From the NCBI GenBank assembly GCA_964020975.1, contig CAXHWN010002377.1, positions 167,501 to 231,500 of the forward strand: 64,000 nucleotides of DNA, in the 5' to 3' direction. A program made the translations under genes and the position numbers. Origin of the DNA: Hermodice carunculata (Eukaryota; Annelida; Polychaeta; Eunicida; Amphinomidae). Of this stretch, positions 11,776 to 39,790 are shown one piece after another. How positions within the stretch are numbered: the stretch's first letter is position 1; the number at the start of each line of letters is the position of its first letter. Below the pieces are notes generated by a model, which was not told where the DNA came from, did not search any database, and was given only the letters and a program-made list of their open reading frames with translations.

Positions 11776-13569
11776 GTTGCTTATAATCAACGCGTGTTTT
11801 GTTCCCGTTTTTATCTGGGCACTAATTTAGTATTTTTCCGTGTGTCTCGCCATTGAATGCCTTTGTCTATCAGACAATGACGATGTGGAGAATTAGGCTT
11901 ACCTCCATTGAATACGTGACCTACAGAAAACTTCCACATACCAGACTAGGGTAAAAACGCGCATCAGCTCATGTTATGCCTTTTTTCTACCGCCAAAAGG
12001 CAAAATATTATTTTATGGTCAAGTCATACATTACTGAAACTATCGACAATCTGTGGTTTTTATTCATAAGAAAGAACACACACATGTACATTAGGCATAG
12101 ATGTCGACATGACCTGCATAGTAAATCTTTCATGTCGTTGGGGCCTCACAATTATTGGAATCAATGTGATTGTTTTCCTAATATACAGCATATGACTCGT
12201 TGTTAATTCTGTTTGAGTGATGTTCAGCATACATCAACTTGTTACCCTAGGTGAGGTCAGGGGGATATATAAACATTGTGCAATGTGTCCACTGATATTG
12301 CCAGATTCCGATCTGAAATAAAGTAAATTCATTTAATTTCACCATATCATTGTTTCCGATTAAATCACCAATAGCTTATAATCGTGAAAATGAGAACACA
12401 ATGCAATAATGCTCCAACATAGCTTCAAGAGGTACTAGGTTTAAATGGTACTATGTCGAGAATAGGGAAATCAGAACTTGAATTAAATGGCAGAAATGCA
12501 AAAACGCTGAAAATTAATACACATGAAAAGAAGTAAATTTACAGCAAATTAATGATGTCTTTGATAATTTATCTGTATGCGTTGTCCACTTCTTTCAGTG
12601 TCATGAATTACACATTGGTAATCTCAAGATTACACGTTGATGATCTCAACATTACACATTGGTGATCTCAAGATTCCATAGCTTGTCTTTGTGGCCACTT
12701 CTGACCTTTCTGCACAGTACTTATAAAATATTAATTCGGCTATAAATGTAATATATACTCAGGAATAAAACGCTGTCGGGTGTTGATACCTAGTACCCAA
12801 CAACCGGAATTGACCATTGCAGATGACAGGATGCCACAAGTCTTTTTATGTTGAAGATAAATATCTGGCTTTGAATCCGTACTTCAAGCAGAAGTGTTTT
12901 AAAGACATTGAGGATACATTTCGTCGGACAGCATTTTTTTTTATGTTATTTTGTCCCTTAGAGTGTATACTTGCGAAACTGCTGTGGTGTTTTAAGACTA
13001 GTTCGCCTTGTTTAATTTGACCTTACTTTGAACTTTGACCACATTGAGCCATACAAGACAGGGTTTTAGTTTCTTTACTTTTTATCTGATACCCGACTTC
13101 AGGATTTCAATTAAATTTCATAATAAAACGTAAAAAAGGGCAATTTATGATCCAGGTAACCATCTTCCTGGAGGGCTCTGGGGCCTTGGGATGAGCTGAC
13201 TGTTATCTCCCATCTTATGTTGATGTGCAAACGGTTATAGACAGGGGAATATACGAGAGCGCAAGTTGTACATGAATTTTGGGCATGCACTACTGCACCA
13301 AACCTGTTTGGGTGGAATATTAAGCTGTTCCAGTCTGTGATCGAGTATCTTTATCAACCACAATGTATTCCAGAGGCAACACACTACCTAAACTCACAAT
13401 GCGATTGCATGAATCTGCTGTATTATAGCAGAACATAAAATATATACCGAAATTCTATTCAGATCACACTCAACTAGTTGGTCACAATATTCTATAGATA
13501 ATGTCAATTGTGTTCGATGTTGATATTCTCGAAGATGATCTGCAGTGACAATATTTCATACGGCTCCGA
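11776..13569. other. No gene seen; small 27-bp triplet near 12606-12676
   Basis: A short tandem repeat (attacacattggtgatctcaag-like, three units) lies near 12606-12676. No supported gene. An open stretch following a possible acceptor at 12822 was considered and rejected. Confidence 0.45.
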
Positions 13570-13800
13570 AACATGTTGAGTAGTTACCCGCTGAAGACCC
13601 TTTAATTTATTTGGGCTGATACAGTATATGTCAAAATTTTACAGAGGAACGTGTGCAATATGGACAATAGTACTTCTATGTATTTAAGTTAGACAGGGAC
13701 ACTGTCAGGTTAGCTTATGAAGAGTAAAGAGTTCGGACTGCGGAATAGGGTAATGACTACTAGGAAGTGGTTTTGGACAAAAAAGACACAAATACAATAC
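13570..13800 (+). repeat. Dispersed repeat of about 230 bp, copy 1 (other copy at 48030)
   Basis: Begins near gtagttacccgctgaag and ends near aagacacaaatac. It matches 48030-48258 in the same orientation along its whole length, with small indels. No coding capacity or A-rich tail. Most likely a SINE, a MITE or the end of a larger element; the class is unknown. Confidence 0.8.
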
Positions 13801-14440
13801 ATTTAATTTCAAATTGAGGCTGATGATCTTTTTTTTAATGGCCGACAGCCAGGGTGTAATAATACATGGAAATGTCTTCCAATACGCAAAGGCATATGTA
13901 TGTCAAAGATTTTTAAAACTCAATAAAAATGACGGTGGCAAGAAAGCATTTAAGAAAAAAAAGAAGACTAGAATGATTTTAATAATCAGTATATAGGATG
14001 GGTTGCGTATCAGACTTTCTCACTATCTCCACCATGTATGATCAGAGAAAACAGCAAAAATAGTAACATAATGACAAATGGATTTTAAATAGATTAAACA
14101 TTCATATGTACAATTTGTTCACATACATATGCAACTGCATTTATGATTTCTACGTTTGCTTTGAGCTCTTAATTGTGGCTGAAATCTCTAATGGGACGTC
14201 AGCGAATCATAATGCTATATGAATGTATAATGTCCGTTATTGATGGGAAGTTTTATGACATAGTTTAATTTTATTAACTGCCTTTTTCATAGCACAAGGT
14301 CGCCTACAGTTGCATTTTATTAATGTTCCTGAATATAAAGTAAGTACATCAAAGATGTAAATAATATGGATGTATCACTGAATGACCTATTTGTTGCACA
14401 CCGAAAAACCCTCAACTGTACGACCAGAAATGACCTATTT
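13801..14440. other. No gene seen
   Basis: AT-rich, unique-looking sequence. Confidence 0.5.
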
Positions 14441-14800
14441 TGTGCATGCCGTGCTGTGTCACTGGGACCGCTGACGTAGGCAGGGCTTGAGATCCCTGTT
14501 GTGCATGTCGTGCTGTATCACTGGGACCGCTGAGGAAGGCAGGGCTTAAGATCCCTGTTGTGCATGTCGTGCTGTGTCACAGGGACCGCTGACGTAGGCA
14601 GGGCTTGAGATCCCTGTTGTGCATGTCGTGCTGTGTCACAGCGACCGCTGACGTAGGCAGGGCTTGAGATCCCTGTTGTGAATGTCGTGCTGTGTCACAG
14701 GGACCGCTGACGTAGGCAGGGCTTGAGATCCCTGTTGTGCATGTCGTGCTGTGTCACGGGGACCGCTGACGTAGGCAGGGCTAGAGACCCCTGTGGTGCA
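14441..14800. repeat. Minisatellite, 59-bp period, six copies
   Basis: Units begin tgtgcatgtcgtgctgtgtc and include accgctgacgtaggcagg and gcttgagatccctg. The copies are very similar, so the array expanded recently. Open frames across it on both strands are by-products of the repeat. Confidence 0.95.
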
Positions 14801-15220
14801 CAAGATTTCTGCAACAGGATTCAGTTTGTTCTTAAAGCTAATACATTTGGCCATGTAGGACCCCTCCACCTCATCTTTGAGGATTCATTTGAGCACGAGG
14901 CTTATTTTGATGATTTGCGTTTTTATCCTTTTGGCACCATACCCTAAAAAAGTGCTCAACGGACAGTGTGTCTTTTCTGAAACTTAAAGTGATTGAAATA
15001 CCTGTCATCCTTGGCAGTTTTATTTCACATTTTTAAGTCTGGCAGTTCATGATAGAACTTATGACACAGTCATTTTACGAGACAGTGGAAAATTACTTAG
15101 CGAGGCATACGTTCTAAAATTTTATATGTTGAAGGCTATTGCGGATGACATGCTGCGGAGCCGCCAAAATAACACTATTTTCACTTCATAAGTCACAAAT
15201 TTAGCCACTCTGTTAGTTTA

Positions 15221-15428
15221 CTGTAGTTCTAGAAATTTTCGCGCGTGTTTAATTTCGCACAAACTCATTTTTTCTGAAATCGCAGAATTTTCGCGCATTT
15301 TAGTTTCGCGCAATCCAATGCCAAACAATGTAGTGAAATACAATGCAACTTATTTTCGTGCATTTTAATTTCGCGCTTCAGGTGGTAGCGCGAAATTAAA
15401 TCGAGCGCGAAAATTTCTAGAACTACAG
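15221..15428. mobile_element. MITE with ~40-bp TIRs and TA target duplication (Tc1/mariner type)
   Basis: The left end ctgtagttctagaaattttc continues into gcgcg and is mirrored by the right end gcgaaaatttctagaactac ending ag. Both ends are flanked by TA, the target duplication of Tc1/mariner elements. The 208-bp interior carries more 'tttcgcgc' motifs and no gene. It sits in a presumed intron, about 140 bases before the first PAN exon. It is non-autonomous; the TIRs remain highly similar, so it is fairly young. Confidence 0.88.
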
Positions 15429-15565
15429 TATTTATTCTGTCGTCACTTGTTTAAGTTTTACTTTTTTCATTGATAAATTCTGAAATCATTTTTCAGAAAT
15501 AAAAAATTACAGTATGGAACACTACAATTTGGCAGACAACAACCATACAATATTTTTATTTTCAG

Positions 15566-30955
<15,390 letters not shown>

Positions 30956-31121
30956 CACCGTATGTAAATTTCCATATAAATAATTTTGCTATCAGATCAT
31001 TTTAAATTTTACACCAAAATATCCATCAAAATGGCTAAAATACATGACAACATCCACTATACGGTATTGAAGGCGAATCACTACCTTGTTTATATGTAAA
31101 TAGAGCTTTGGATAAATTTCT

Positions 31122-31127
31122 AATAAA
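31122..31127 (+). terminator. Poly(A) signal AATAAA
   Basis: AATAAA lies about 170 bases after the protease stop codon, a normal 3' UTR length. A T/G-rich element follows at about 31140-31170. Confidence 0.65.
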
Positions 31128-31439
31128 AGCAGACACACGAATTTGTGGTCTCTATACGTGTTGTTTAGTTATTTGTCCAGCTTCGTGGGTCCACTTTCCA
31201 GCGTACAGAAGTTGTACTTGTTAACTGGCTTTATAATGTTAGCATTTCCGTTCAAGTCGACATTCATCACTTCAGCAGTGCAGAGCATACCGTGTGCCAA
31301 AAGTTCTGTACAATATTTGAGACTGTGAAGCAAACTTAAAATGTTTCAAAAGGCATGAAGAAAAAGTGTTCCACTCTGTCCATGTGGGAAGGCTAGTACA
31401 GCAGTGCTGTTATTTTACTGTGTTTATCTGGTAATTAGC

Positions 31440-33713
31440 TTTTTAGCTCAGCTGGCCTGTCAGTCAGTGGTCAGTCATCCGCTGTCGTCCTACGACATTT
31501 CACATTTTTCACTTCTTCGCTAAAAATGCTAACCATGTCGCCAATTACTTCGAAATTGCAGAGGCACTTATGGGATCCCTTAAAATTCATAACTTCACCA
31601 GGTAGTGCTTTAATCATTTTCCATCTTTTATGAATTTCTATGTGTTCAGATTATTTTCGGCTTCATCTCCAAAACCGTCACTTGGATTGTTGTGAGGCTT
31701 GATGTAAATTTAGTTTGTGGACGGGTAAAACTGATTGATCCGTTGAATGACGATATTTCGCATTTACGATTTCTTAATGATTTTTTACCAGTTTGGGTAC
31801 CTATCAGTTAATGACCACATTCCTTTTGACTACAATGCAACTGAATGGTTTGCAGGGATAAGTGACATGTTCAATCTCTTCTTCTAAACCATCAGTCAGA
31901 TCCCCTTCAAACGTGGCAGCATTGAACCTTGGGGTAGTCTCCATCAAGATGGAACAAATAACCAGGCTGATATTTAGTTATGCTGACTTGTCAGTCAGGA
32001 CAGCTTTTGAAATCCGTTAGCGTCCGCCGTTCATCTGTCTGTCTTTAGACTTTATACATTTTCGACATCTCCAAAACCGCTGCATGAAATGTTTTGATTT
32101 GGCACATAGATGTTCCCCAGGTATATCTCTACCACGTTTGCAAAGATGATGATCATCCAATATTTTTCTATTTTTATGAATTGTTTAATTGATTTTTTGA
32201 ACCAAAAAATATAATTTCTTCATCTCAAGAACTGCTTGGCCAATTACTTGGTGTTACACATAGAGTCGCCTGCGGTCATGTAGTTCTTATTTTGGCCAGT
32301 AGGTGGTACCGCGATGTTTTACATTTTTTATGAATTTTTTTATGTTAAGACTTTTTTTTTACTTCTTCCTCTTAAGAATGGCTGAATAGAATTGCTTGAA
32401 ATTTTATCAGAATATAATTTAACTTTAAACAATAAACCTCTGCGAAAATTATAGGGGTGTGGGATTCTTTTACGAAGTTATGGCAAACCAAACTTTGCAG
32501 CCGTAGGTAACTGCTACTGTATAGTATTATGGCTATTGTATTTACATTTTCGACTTCTCAAACACCGGTGCTTGTAATGTTTTGATTTTGCACAAGGATG
32601 TTTCCCAGGTGGGCTTCTACCAAATTTTCAAAGGAGATGATGCAATAATGTTTCACTTTTTCTTGATTTTAATTGATCATTTTAGAAAAAAATCTCCATT
32701 GCAAGAACTACTGGGCCGATTGCTTTGATATTGCACATAGGGTCACCTGGGGTCAGCTACTTCTCATTTTTGCCATCAGGTGATGCCGCAATTTTTTTCT
32801 TATTTATTTATGAATTTTTGTGATTTGACTTTAGACAATGAAAGTGTGCGAAATTGATTTGGATACGTTAAGTTTTGACGAAGTTATGGGAAATCAAACT
32901 TTGCGACCGTAGTTAAGTACACACTATTCAAATAGTCCTCTTGTTTGATTGATTTTTTGAAACAAATAAAGTTTCTTCAACACAAGAACTACTTGGCCAA
33001 TTGCTCGGAGCAGGGGATATAGTATCAAGCTCCCTTTGTCCGCAACATGCACATGATCATCATGAACCTCTTCTTTGATTTCTGAATTTTTCGCTCATTT
33101 TTGGCAAATTATTCTACTGCTTAGCCAATTGACTTGAAATTGCACAGGGACACTTTTGGGGACCCCTAAAACTTAATGTATTGAACAAGTGGTGCTGTAG
33201 TGTTTTCTATTTCTCATGAATTTTTGTGTGATAAAGCAATTTTCAACTTCTTCCCCAAAACTGTCACTTAGATTGTTCTGATACTTTGTGGCAATGAAGG
33301 TTGCGGAAGGCTCAACTTTCTCTCTATGTGATGATGATGATATTCGGCATCGCTGAATTTTAATGATTTATTAAATTGCGGTATTTATCGGTTAATGCAT
33401 ACATTTCTTTCGATTAAAATGTCAACAGGGATTGCAATGGCGAGTCATATTTTCGACTTCTCGAAAGCCATTAGCCATATCCACTTCACGATTGCTATCA
33501 ATGTTCCTTTGGTAGGTCTCTATCAAGTTGAAGAAATGGTCTTGCTCCAGTGATTTTTAAAATTGTGTAAATTGTTTTTTTTTTTGGCGGGGGGGGGGTC
33601 AATTTCTCAAAATCCGTAAATATTTTTCTCCAAATCCAACTTGACTATTGCTTTGAAATTGCGCAGGTTGGCTTCTGGGGACATCAATCAATTCAGCAAA
33701 TGGTGCTGTGATT

Positions 33714-33774
<61 letters not shown>

Positions 33775-34080
33775 CTCTCTTTATCATTATTCCTTTAATG
33801 AATTTTTGTGTTAAAGTTGCTTTCGCCCTTCCCAAAAGTGTCACTCCTATTGCTCTGAATCTTAATGGAAATGCAGCTTGTGACAGGGTTAAAGTAACTG
33901 CTCACCAGGTGGCAATAATCCGGATCTCTGATTTGTAACGATTTGTCGGTTTTACAAGCATTCCTGTCGGTTGCCAATTAAATTTATGGAGATTGCAATA
34001 GGAACATACATTTTGGATTTCATCACCAAAACTGTCAACCATATTCACATCAAACTTAGCCAGGATGCACCTGCCAAAAC
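31440..34080 (+). repeat. Long-period degenerate repeat (family B), array 2
   Basis: About 2.6 kb made of diverged paragraphs with ttcgacttct...aaaaccg, 'ggccaattgctttgaaatt', 'gcacatagggtcacctg', 'ccaggtggtgctgtga' and 'tttttatgaatttttgtg'. It is the same family and orientation as 17330-18540. Contains a G run near 33586 and an (ATC)n tract. No gene is supported. Confidence 0.75.
33714..33775. repeat. (ATC)n microsatellite
   Basis: Pure trinucleotide tract inside family B array 2. Confidence 0.97.
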
Positions 34081-34114
34081 AAAAACGAGCAAACAAACAA
34101 AACCAGTGTAACAT

Positions 34115-34272
34115 TGTAGAGTATAGAAAAATAGACCATGTACACAAAACAAGAAGACACAAGTTAATGACACAGGAACACTGACACCTACGATGTAGAG
34201 TATAGAAAAATAGACCATGTACACAAAACAAGAAGACACAAGTTAATGACACAGGAACACTGACACCTACGA
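34115..34272. repeat. Identical 79-bp tandem duplication
   Basis: The unit starting tgtagagtatagaaaaatag is repeated without visible differences, so the duplication is recent (or an assembly artefact). The long minus-strand open frame across it is a by-product. Confidence 0.92.
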
Positions 34273-34844
34273 TACAAATCAGACATGTATATGTGCACAC
34301 ATAGCCACAATTTGGCACACTGATAGGCCTACAAAATAAATAACAGTTAACTGCAGGGCGTTAGCCAGCATGGAATCCAAACAGACTCTAGAATAATTTG
34401 CCCACTAAGTTAGTAAATAAGAAATCAAGTAAGTGAGCATGCCAACTTGCCAAATCATTTGCACGAAGTACCATAGGTCAAGTACTATACAAAATGTATT
34501 CTTTGAATGTGTTAAACATCAAATCTAAAGGCCGATGCAGTTTAATTACGACATGCTTAAGTTGAGCTCTTGCTGACGATTCGCGAATATTTGAATGCAA
34601 TTTTTGTAACGTATGTGGACTGAAAAAACTGTGATAAGGTACTCTGGTGAGCGAATCGACGCCATGTGATCGTGCTGCAGAACATAAAATCGAGTGGCCT
34701 ATCCCATTGCACGTGTACGGTGTTGGCTTTGCAACGAGAGCGACATCTAGAGCCAAAGCATAGTCATAGCTTTGTAAATAATGGCGGGTCCAGACTGTGT
34801 GTCGTCCAATTCTCTGCAGAAGAAACGTAATTGTCTAGCTTCTC

Positions 34845-35449
34845 AGAAAGAAAAAACGCAACACAAGGTATACAAAAATAAATCAAAATATAGTTTGGCC
34901 GCGACGAAAAATTGACTGTCATGGAAATAACAACACAGACGATAAAGGATTATTCAAACTGAAGATGGTAATCAAACATGACAGTCAATTCCCCCCCCCC
35001 AACAAAAAAAAAACAAACAAACAAAACAAAACGAAAGAGAAAAAAAAACAAATATAAAAACACATGAAAAGAAAGAAAAAAGAAGGGAAGGGCGGATGAA
35101 AAAAATCCAAGAAATCAGACACGTCCTCAAGGTCGAAAGACAAAAAGACAAAAGAAAAACAAGTTAAACGGCGGGAAAAGAAACAACAAAAGAAGGAATG
35201 ACGTAGGTAATCCCCGGAAGAGGAAAAGGGTAAAGTCACCTTTTATCGTTCACCAGCATTTAACTATTTTGATGGACAAAATTTAGAAATTGTCTGGTTC
35301 CCTCGGAAAGAAAAACCACAACACAAGGTGTACAAAAATAAATAAATTTATTGTTTGGCCGCAACAAAAATCGACTGTCACGGAAATAACAACACAGATG
35401 ATAAAACGTTGTTCAAACTGAACATGGTAATTAAACATGACAGTCAACT
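34845..35449. repeat. Diverged direct repeat of ~146 bp, 459 bp apart, each copy with a hairpin
   Basis: 34845-34990 and 35304-35449 match at about 80-85% by eye. Each copy ends in a 79-bp foldback: attgactgtcatg at 34911 pairs with catgacagtcaat at 34977, and likewise near 35371 and 35436. The sequence between is C/A-rich. They lie just left of the tyrosine-recombinase fossil and may belong to a related or nested element. Confidence 0.75.
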
Positions 35450-35854
35450 CCCCCAACAAAAAAGCGACTTAGCAACACACAAAAACCACCTTGTGAAAAA
35501 ACGAAAACAACACTCACAAATCCTCCCTAATAGTAAAAACCTAAAACAACAAACAGCACAAATATCACTGTCAGAAAGAAATACCAGTCACACCAAATAC
35601 AATATCTGAAAACTTATAGCTGCCTACAGGCAAAATGCCCCAGCAAAATATAATCGAGTAGCACCTTACAGCAGAATTACCAATACTGTGACGCAAAGAA
35701 ATTCAAATTAGAAAGTAAATCATTTACCAAACTGTGGCATAGTCACATTCAAGCAATTGACAGAAATTAGCAAGCATATTCCGGTAATCAAAAGTCCAAA
35801 TATAATCATTGTCCAATCAAAATATATGCAATAAAAGACAATCACCAGATTAAG

Positions 35855-35858
<4 letters not shown>

Positions 35859-35938
<80 letters not shown>
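35859..35938. repeat. (TA)n microsatellite
   Basis: About 80 bases of alternating TA, inside the left part of the retroelement fossil. Confidence 0.97.
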
Positions 35939-35949
<11 letters not shown>

Positions 35950-37090
35950 CATATATTCTGTCTACTATCATTCCTGAAATAAATATACTGGAACAACAAA
36001 TGTTACACTCAATAATCATACTCAATCTCCTCGACAGTGCACAATACACAACACATAACAGACAAATCACTAAAATACTTACATCACAACACAACAACAA
36101 AGCAAAACAAAAAGGAAACAGAAAAACGAAATCAAAGTGCACAATGTCATTAATGATATAAAGATATCCTGATAACAAATATGAATATTCATCGTTGATT
36201 TAAAGAGGCAATACATAAAGTGGATTATACTCTTAACACAGTGTCAGTTTCAGATGCAACTATTTGGCCAAGCAGAAAGCCATCTGTTGAAATCATCATT
36301 ATCAAAACGCCTTTCGCGACTATTTATATCCACAGTATAAACTTAAGAAAACAGAAAAGTATCAAAAGATATGCCAAATAATATCAAGAGCATCTCACAC
36401 CAAGGTACAAGCTTGCACATTAAATATCATTATCTTAAATATGATCATAGTATCAGAATTACCTTGCATGTGTGATCCAACCACATCAAACACACAGAAT
36501 ATAGATTCTGCTGTCATGGTACCATTTATATACTGTACAGCTGTAACATGTGCGACGTAGCTAAACCTGCCTGTAACTTCGTGGCAAGAGAAAAATCTAA
36601 ATATTTCAAATACGCCTCAGATGACCAGTCACCTTGCAGCTTGATGAGCTCTCCGGGAACATTAGCCCTGAATGCAAAGTCCTTAAACTATATCCAGTCA
36701 AGTGATTGGCCTCAAACCCTGCCTTATTAGGCACGCTCCTAAGCACGGAGACAAAACAGAAAGACGTGACGCACTGTAACACTGAATGAACAGCAAATGT
36801 ACAGGAAGGCGACAAACTGCCCGCCGGCACCAAAGAAGTTAGCTTGTGAAAACCTAACAGAGGACACAACATCAAACCATGCATCAACGGAAGACCACCT
36901 TCCTTTTCCCAAACTGATTAGTCTTTGACCACTTCAGCAAAACAAGCATACCTGCTTCAACTATAATAATGTCCCCTCTACAAAGTTGCTTTCAACAATC
37001 AAAACAATGAAGACTAGAGGGTACTATATTCGATTTCCTCGCCATGAGGTAAAAACCCAGTAAATACGCTGACCAGCAAGCCATATGCAG

Positions 37091-37196
37091 TGGAGGCTCA
37101 AAATTAAAATGACCAAAAATGGCACATAAAATATGTGGAGTCATGGAGGCTCAAAATTAAAATGACCAAAAATGGCACATAAAATATGTGGAGTCA
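37091..37196. repeat. 53-bp tandem duplication
   Basis: The unit starting tggaggctcaaaattaaaat is present twice with no visible difference. It lies within the retroelement fossil and is younger than the fossil's decay. Confidence 0.92.
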
Positions 37197-39538
37197 TAGA
37201 AGAAGCTTGTTTAACTCGGTGTGTATTTAATCGCGACAAGCCTGTATTTGTATTCAAATTATCAAAATGCTTGAACTCGTGTCCAGATAACAAATGCAAT
37301 GCCTGAACTCCGTTAGCCTAATTTTAATAGCCGTAACACTCTTAAAAGAAAGGCTCTAAAACTGTACAAAGGCACAAATTGTATCTAAAGAAACTGGTAG
37401 CTTCTCCAAATGAAAATATAAACAAAATGACATGAAAAGTCTCCATTGTATGTATAAACAGCATAGTCCCTGGAGCAGAAACTGCCCTCTGCAAAAGCAA
37501 AACCTCTCTCCGTAACATCGCAAGTGCATCATCTGAAAGCAAATAAATCACCAGTCTGAAAAAGAAAAGAAAATCATTTGGATGAACTTCTCTTTCCTGC
37601 CAAGAAACGCCAACTTGGACCAAAAAATGTTTCACGAAGGAAGGGTTCAAGTGACAGCGAGACAAGAAAACTTAGACAGTTGCTACCACTATACACATGT
37701 AAAGCTCTTACTTGCGTCTCACTCATTGCACACGGGAAACAAATCTCCCTACGACAAGCACAAAGAAAATCACATTTGGACCTGCTGGAATTGACAAACT
37801 GTGCACACACCTGATTGTCACAAAGGAAGGTAATCCTGTAACCCTTCAACTGTGGAGCCTAAAGTCTGAAAGCTACCACTACCGTAAAAAGCTGCAGACA
37901 ATTAATATCCAACTCCTGAGTCGAAGTAACAGCAGGCATCTGTGCATGAAAATATTCCCTAGCAGCCAGAGAATACCCCCCACCCCCTCCCCCCCACCCC
38001 CACCAAACACTCATCCGTGGCAATAACAGCATTGTGCAGAGACCACCACTCCTGAGGGATTATGAAAACACCATTGTATCTCTTCATGAAAACTCTCCAC
38101 CAGTTAACATCTTTGATGAAATAAACAGGAAGAGGGATCTAAAAATTCTGTGCAAAAACAATTCAACGTACGCAAATACCAAATGATAACTCGACCAGGC
38201 CTGACAGATTTCACCGTGAATTGCAATGTACCAAAAACTGATTGCACCTCAGACTTAGAAGCTGTATTCTTGCCACTGCACTCATCTAATAACTGTAAAA
38301 TATGTTCCACTTTGTCCACTGGAACTGCAGCAGTCAAGCAAACAGTATCAATACTTATACCCAAAAACACTCTGTTAGTTCTTGCAAAAAGTGCCATATG
38401 AGAGGCTTCAGCAACCCCTTAATCCTGCAGCAATTCTCTCAAATGAGGAAAGGTCTCAGGAACTCTTTCAACTCAGTCAACACCCCTCCCCCGGGTCATC
38501 TAAAAATATGATATAGAAACCATCACTTCTAAATTAAAAGGCAATAGCATCTGTCATACGCTGACAAAACATAGTGGACGAACGTAAGCCAAACGGCAAA
38601 ACTCTGTTCAAAAATATACTCCCTAAATTATAGGTAAAGTGAAAGTTCTATAATGTACAATGTGCAGCTGGATATTCGGTTTCATTTTGTAACAATATGC
38701 ATATCAGTCTGCACATACAGGTTCTTTGATGGGTACATGTAAGTCACAGGGCAGTTTATTGTCTTATGGAGATCCACAATTGCTATGAACAAATATGCAA
38801 ATAATTCTCTCGACCATCATATAGACAATCTTTAAAGCGAGTAGGAACTGTGGTAGAGGTCAGGGGATGTCTCTGTCTTACCTTCACAGTTTACTTAATG
38901 GATCAGATAATGCATATATTTTTATGCCTTATTCATACACACTGTAAATACCTGACAAATAGTTGTGCATATCAGGGTATTTTTTCAACTGAAGCTGAGA
39001 ATAAGGAGACATGGAGTACTCTCCATTATTGGCAAAACGTTGGTGACTGGATACATGTAGACCTACTTTATCCAGCACATATAAATTCCACTTTTATTTG
39101 AGTCATTAAGCTGCAAAAATGGTCAACTGATGAAGTTTGGTGGAATGCAACAAAATATGTAAATTAGGTTTCAAATATTTATTTACACAAAATACAAGGG
39201 AAACTGACATTTACTACAGCTCTCTATCCTGTATATTAGCCGTCATGAAATAAGTTGTCTTCCAGATCAGTTCTCCTTTGCATATCCTTCCTGGGTGATG
39301 TAGTCAATACCAGTTGAGACAAAATGACAAAGAAACGTGTTAACTGCAACTATAATCAGAAATACAATATCTGAAAATTTATAGCTGCCTACGACAAAAT
39401 TCCCCAGCAAAATATAATCGAGTAGCACCTTACAGCAGAATTACAAAATGAAGAAGAAACGTGTTAACTGCAACTATAATCAGAAATCAGAGTGAATATT
39501 TAAACATTGTAACAAGTCTCTTAAAACTTATGTATGTT

Positions 39539-39543
<5 letters not shown>

Positions 39544-39586
<43 letters not shown>

Positions 39587-39611
39587 ATATATATATATAT
39601 ATATATATATA
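39544..39611. repeat. (CT)n then (TA)n microsatellite
   Basis: CT tract to 39584, then a TA tract up to the left end of the MITE at 39612. Confidence 0.97.
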
Positions 39612-39787
39612 CAGGGGTACCTCTCTTAAGAGACCCCTCTAATGAGAGACTGCATGTCTTTTTAAGACCGCTCTCTCAGAACACTGCGCTATCTTTTCCA
39701 TGTTGTTGTACCTCTAATGAAAGACCACCTGTTTTGAGAGACCACATTTTGACGCGCTGTAGGGGTGGTCTCTCAAAAGAGGTACCA

Positions 39788-39790
<3 letters not shown>
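39612..39790. mobile_element. MITE with CAG(G/T)GGTACCTCT termini, inserted in a TA microsatellite
   Basis: The left end caggggtacctctcttaaga continues to gacccctct. The reverse complement of the right end is cagtggtacctcttttgaga followed by gaccacccct. These form terminal inverted repeats of about 30 bp, flanked by TA, as for Tc1/mariner elements. The 179-bp interior has more 'aatgagagac' and 'aatgaaagacc' motifs and no gene. TA target choice explains the position within (TA)n. Confidence 0.85.

Larger units (their letters stand above)
35595..39487 (-). mobile_element. Tyrosine-recombinase (DIRS/Ngaro-like) retrotransposon fossil
   Basis: Read on the minus strand, the parts follow the order of this class. 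An RT segment lies at about 38104-38397 (FLGISID and the QSVFGTLQFTVKSVRPGR region), an RNase H segment at about 37574-37849 (CDNQVCAQFVNSSRSKC, then SLEPFLRET), and a tyrosine recombinase C-terminal segment at about 36548-36740 (a KLQGDWSSEAYLKYL-like block). An 85-bp sequence 'A' occurs at 35595-35680 and again at 39360-39444; the right copy is bracketed by two copies of a 43-bp sequence 'B' (39321-39363 and 39445-39487). This recalls split direct repeats of Ngaro/PAT elements. It is broken in many places and old; gag was not recognised. A 53-bp tandem duplication and the (TA)n tract at 35859 lie inside. Confidence 0.82.

Noticed and set aside
12817-13020. Possible exon after an attgcag acceptor (MTGCHKSFYVEDKYLALN)
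   Set aside because: No convincing donor, no PAN or other domain pattern, and its phase does not link the leader at 1320 to the exon at 15566.
13575-13600. Resemblance of ttacccgctgaa to the start of 28S rRNA
   Set aside because: Only about 12 bases match and the following sequence differs; this is a chance match in a dispersed repeat.
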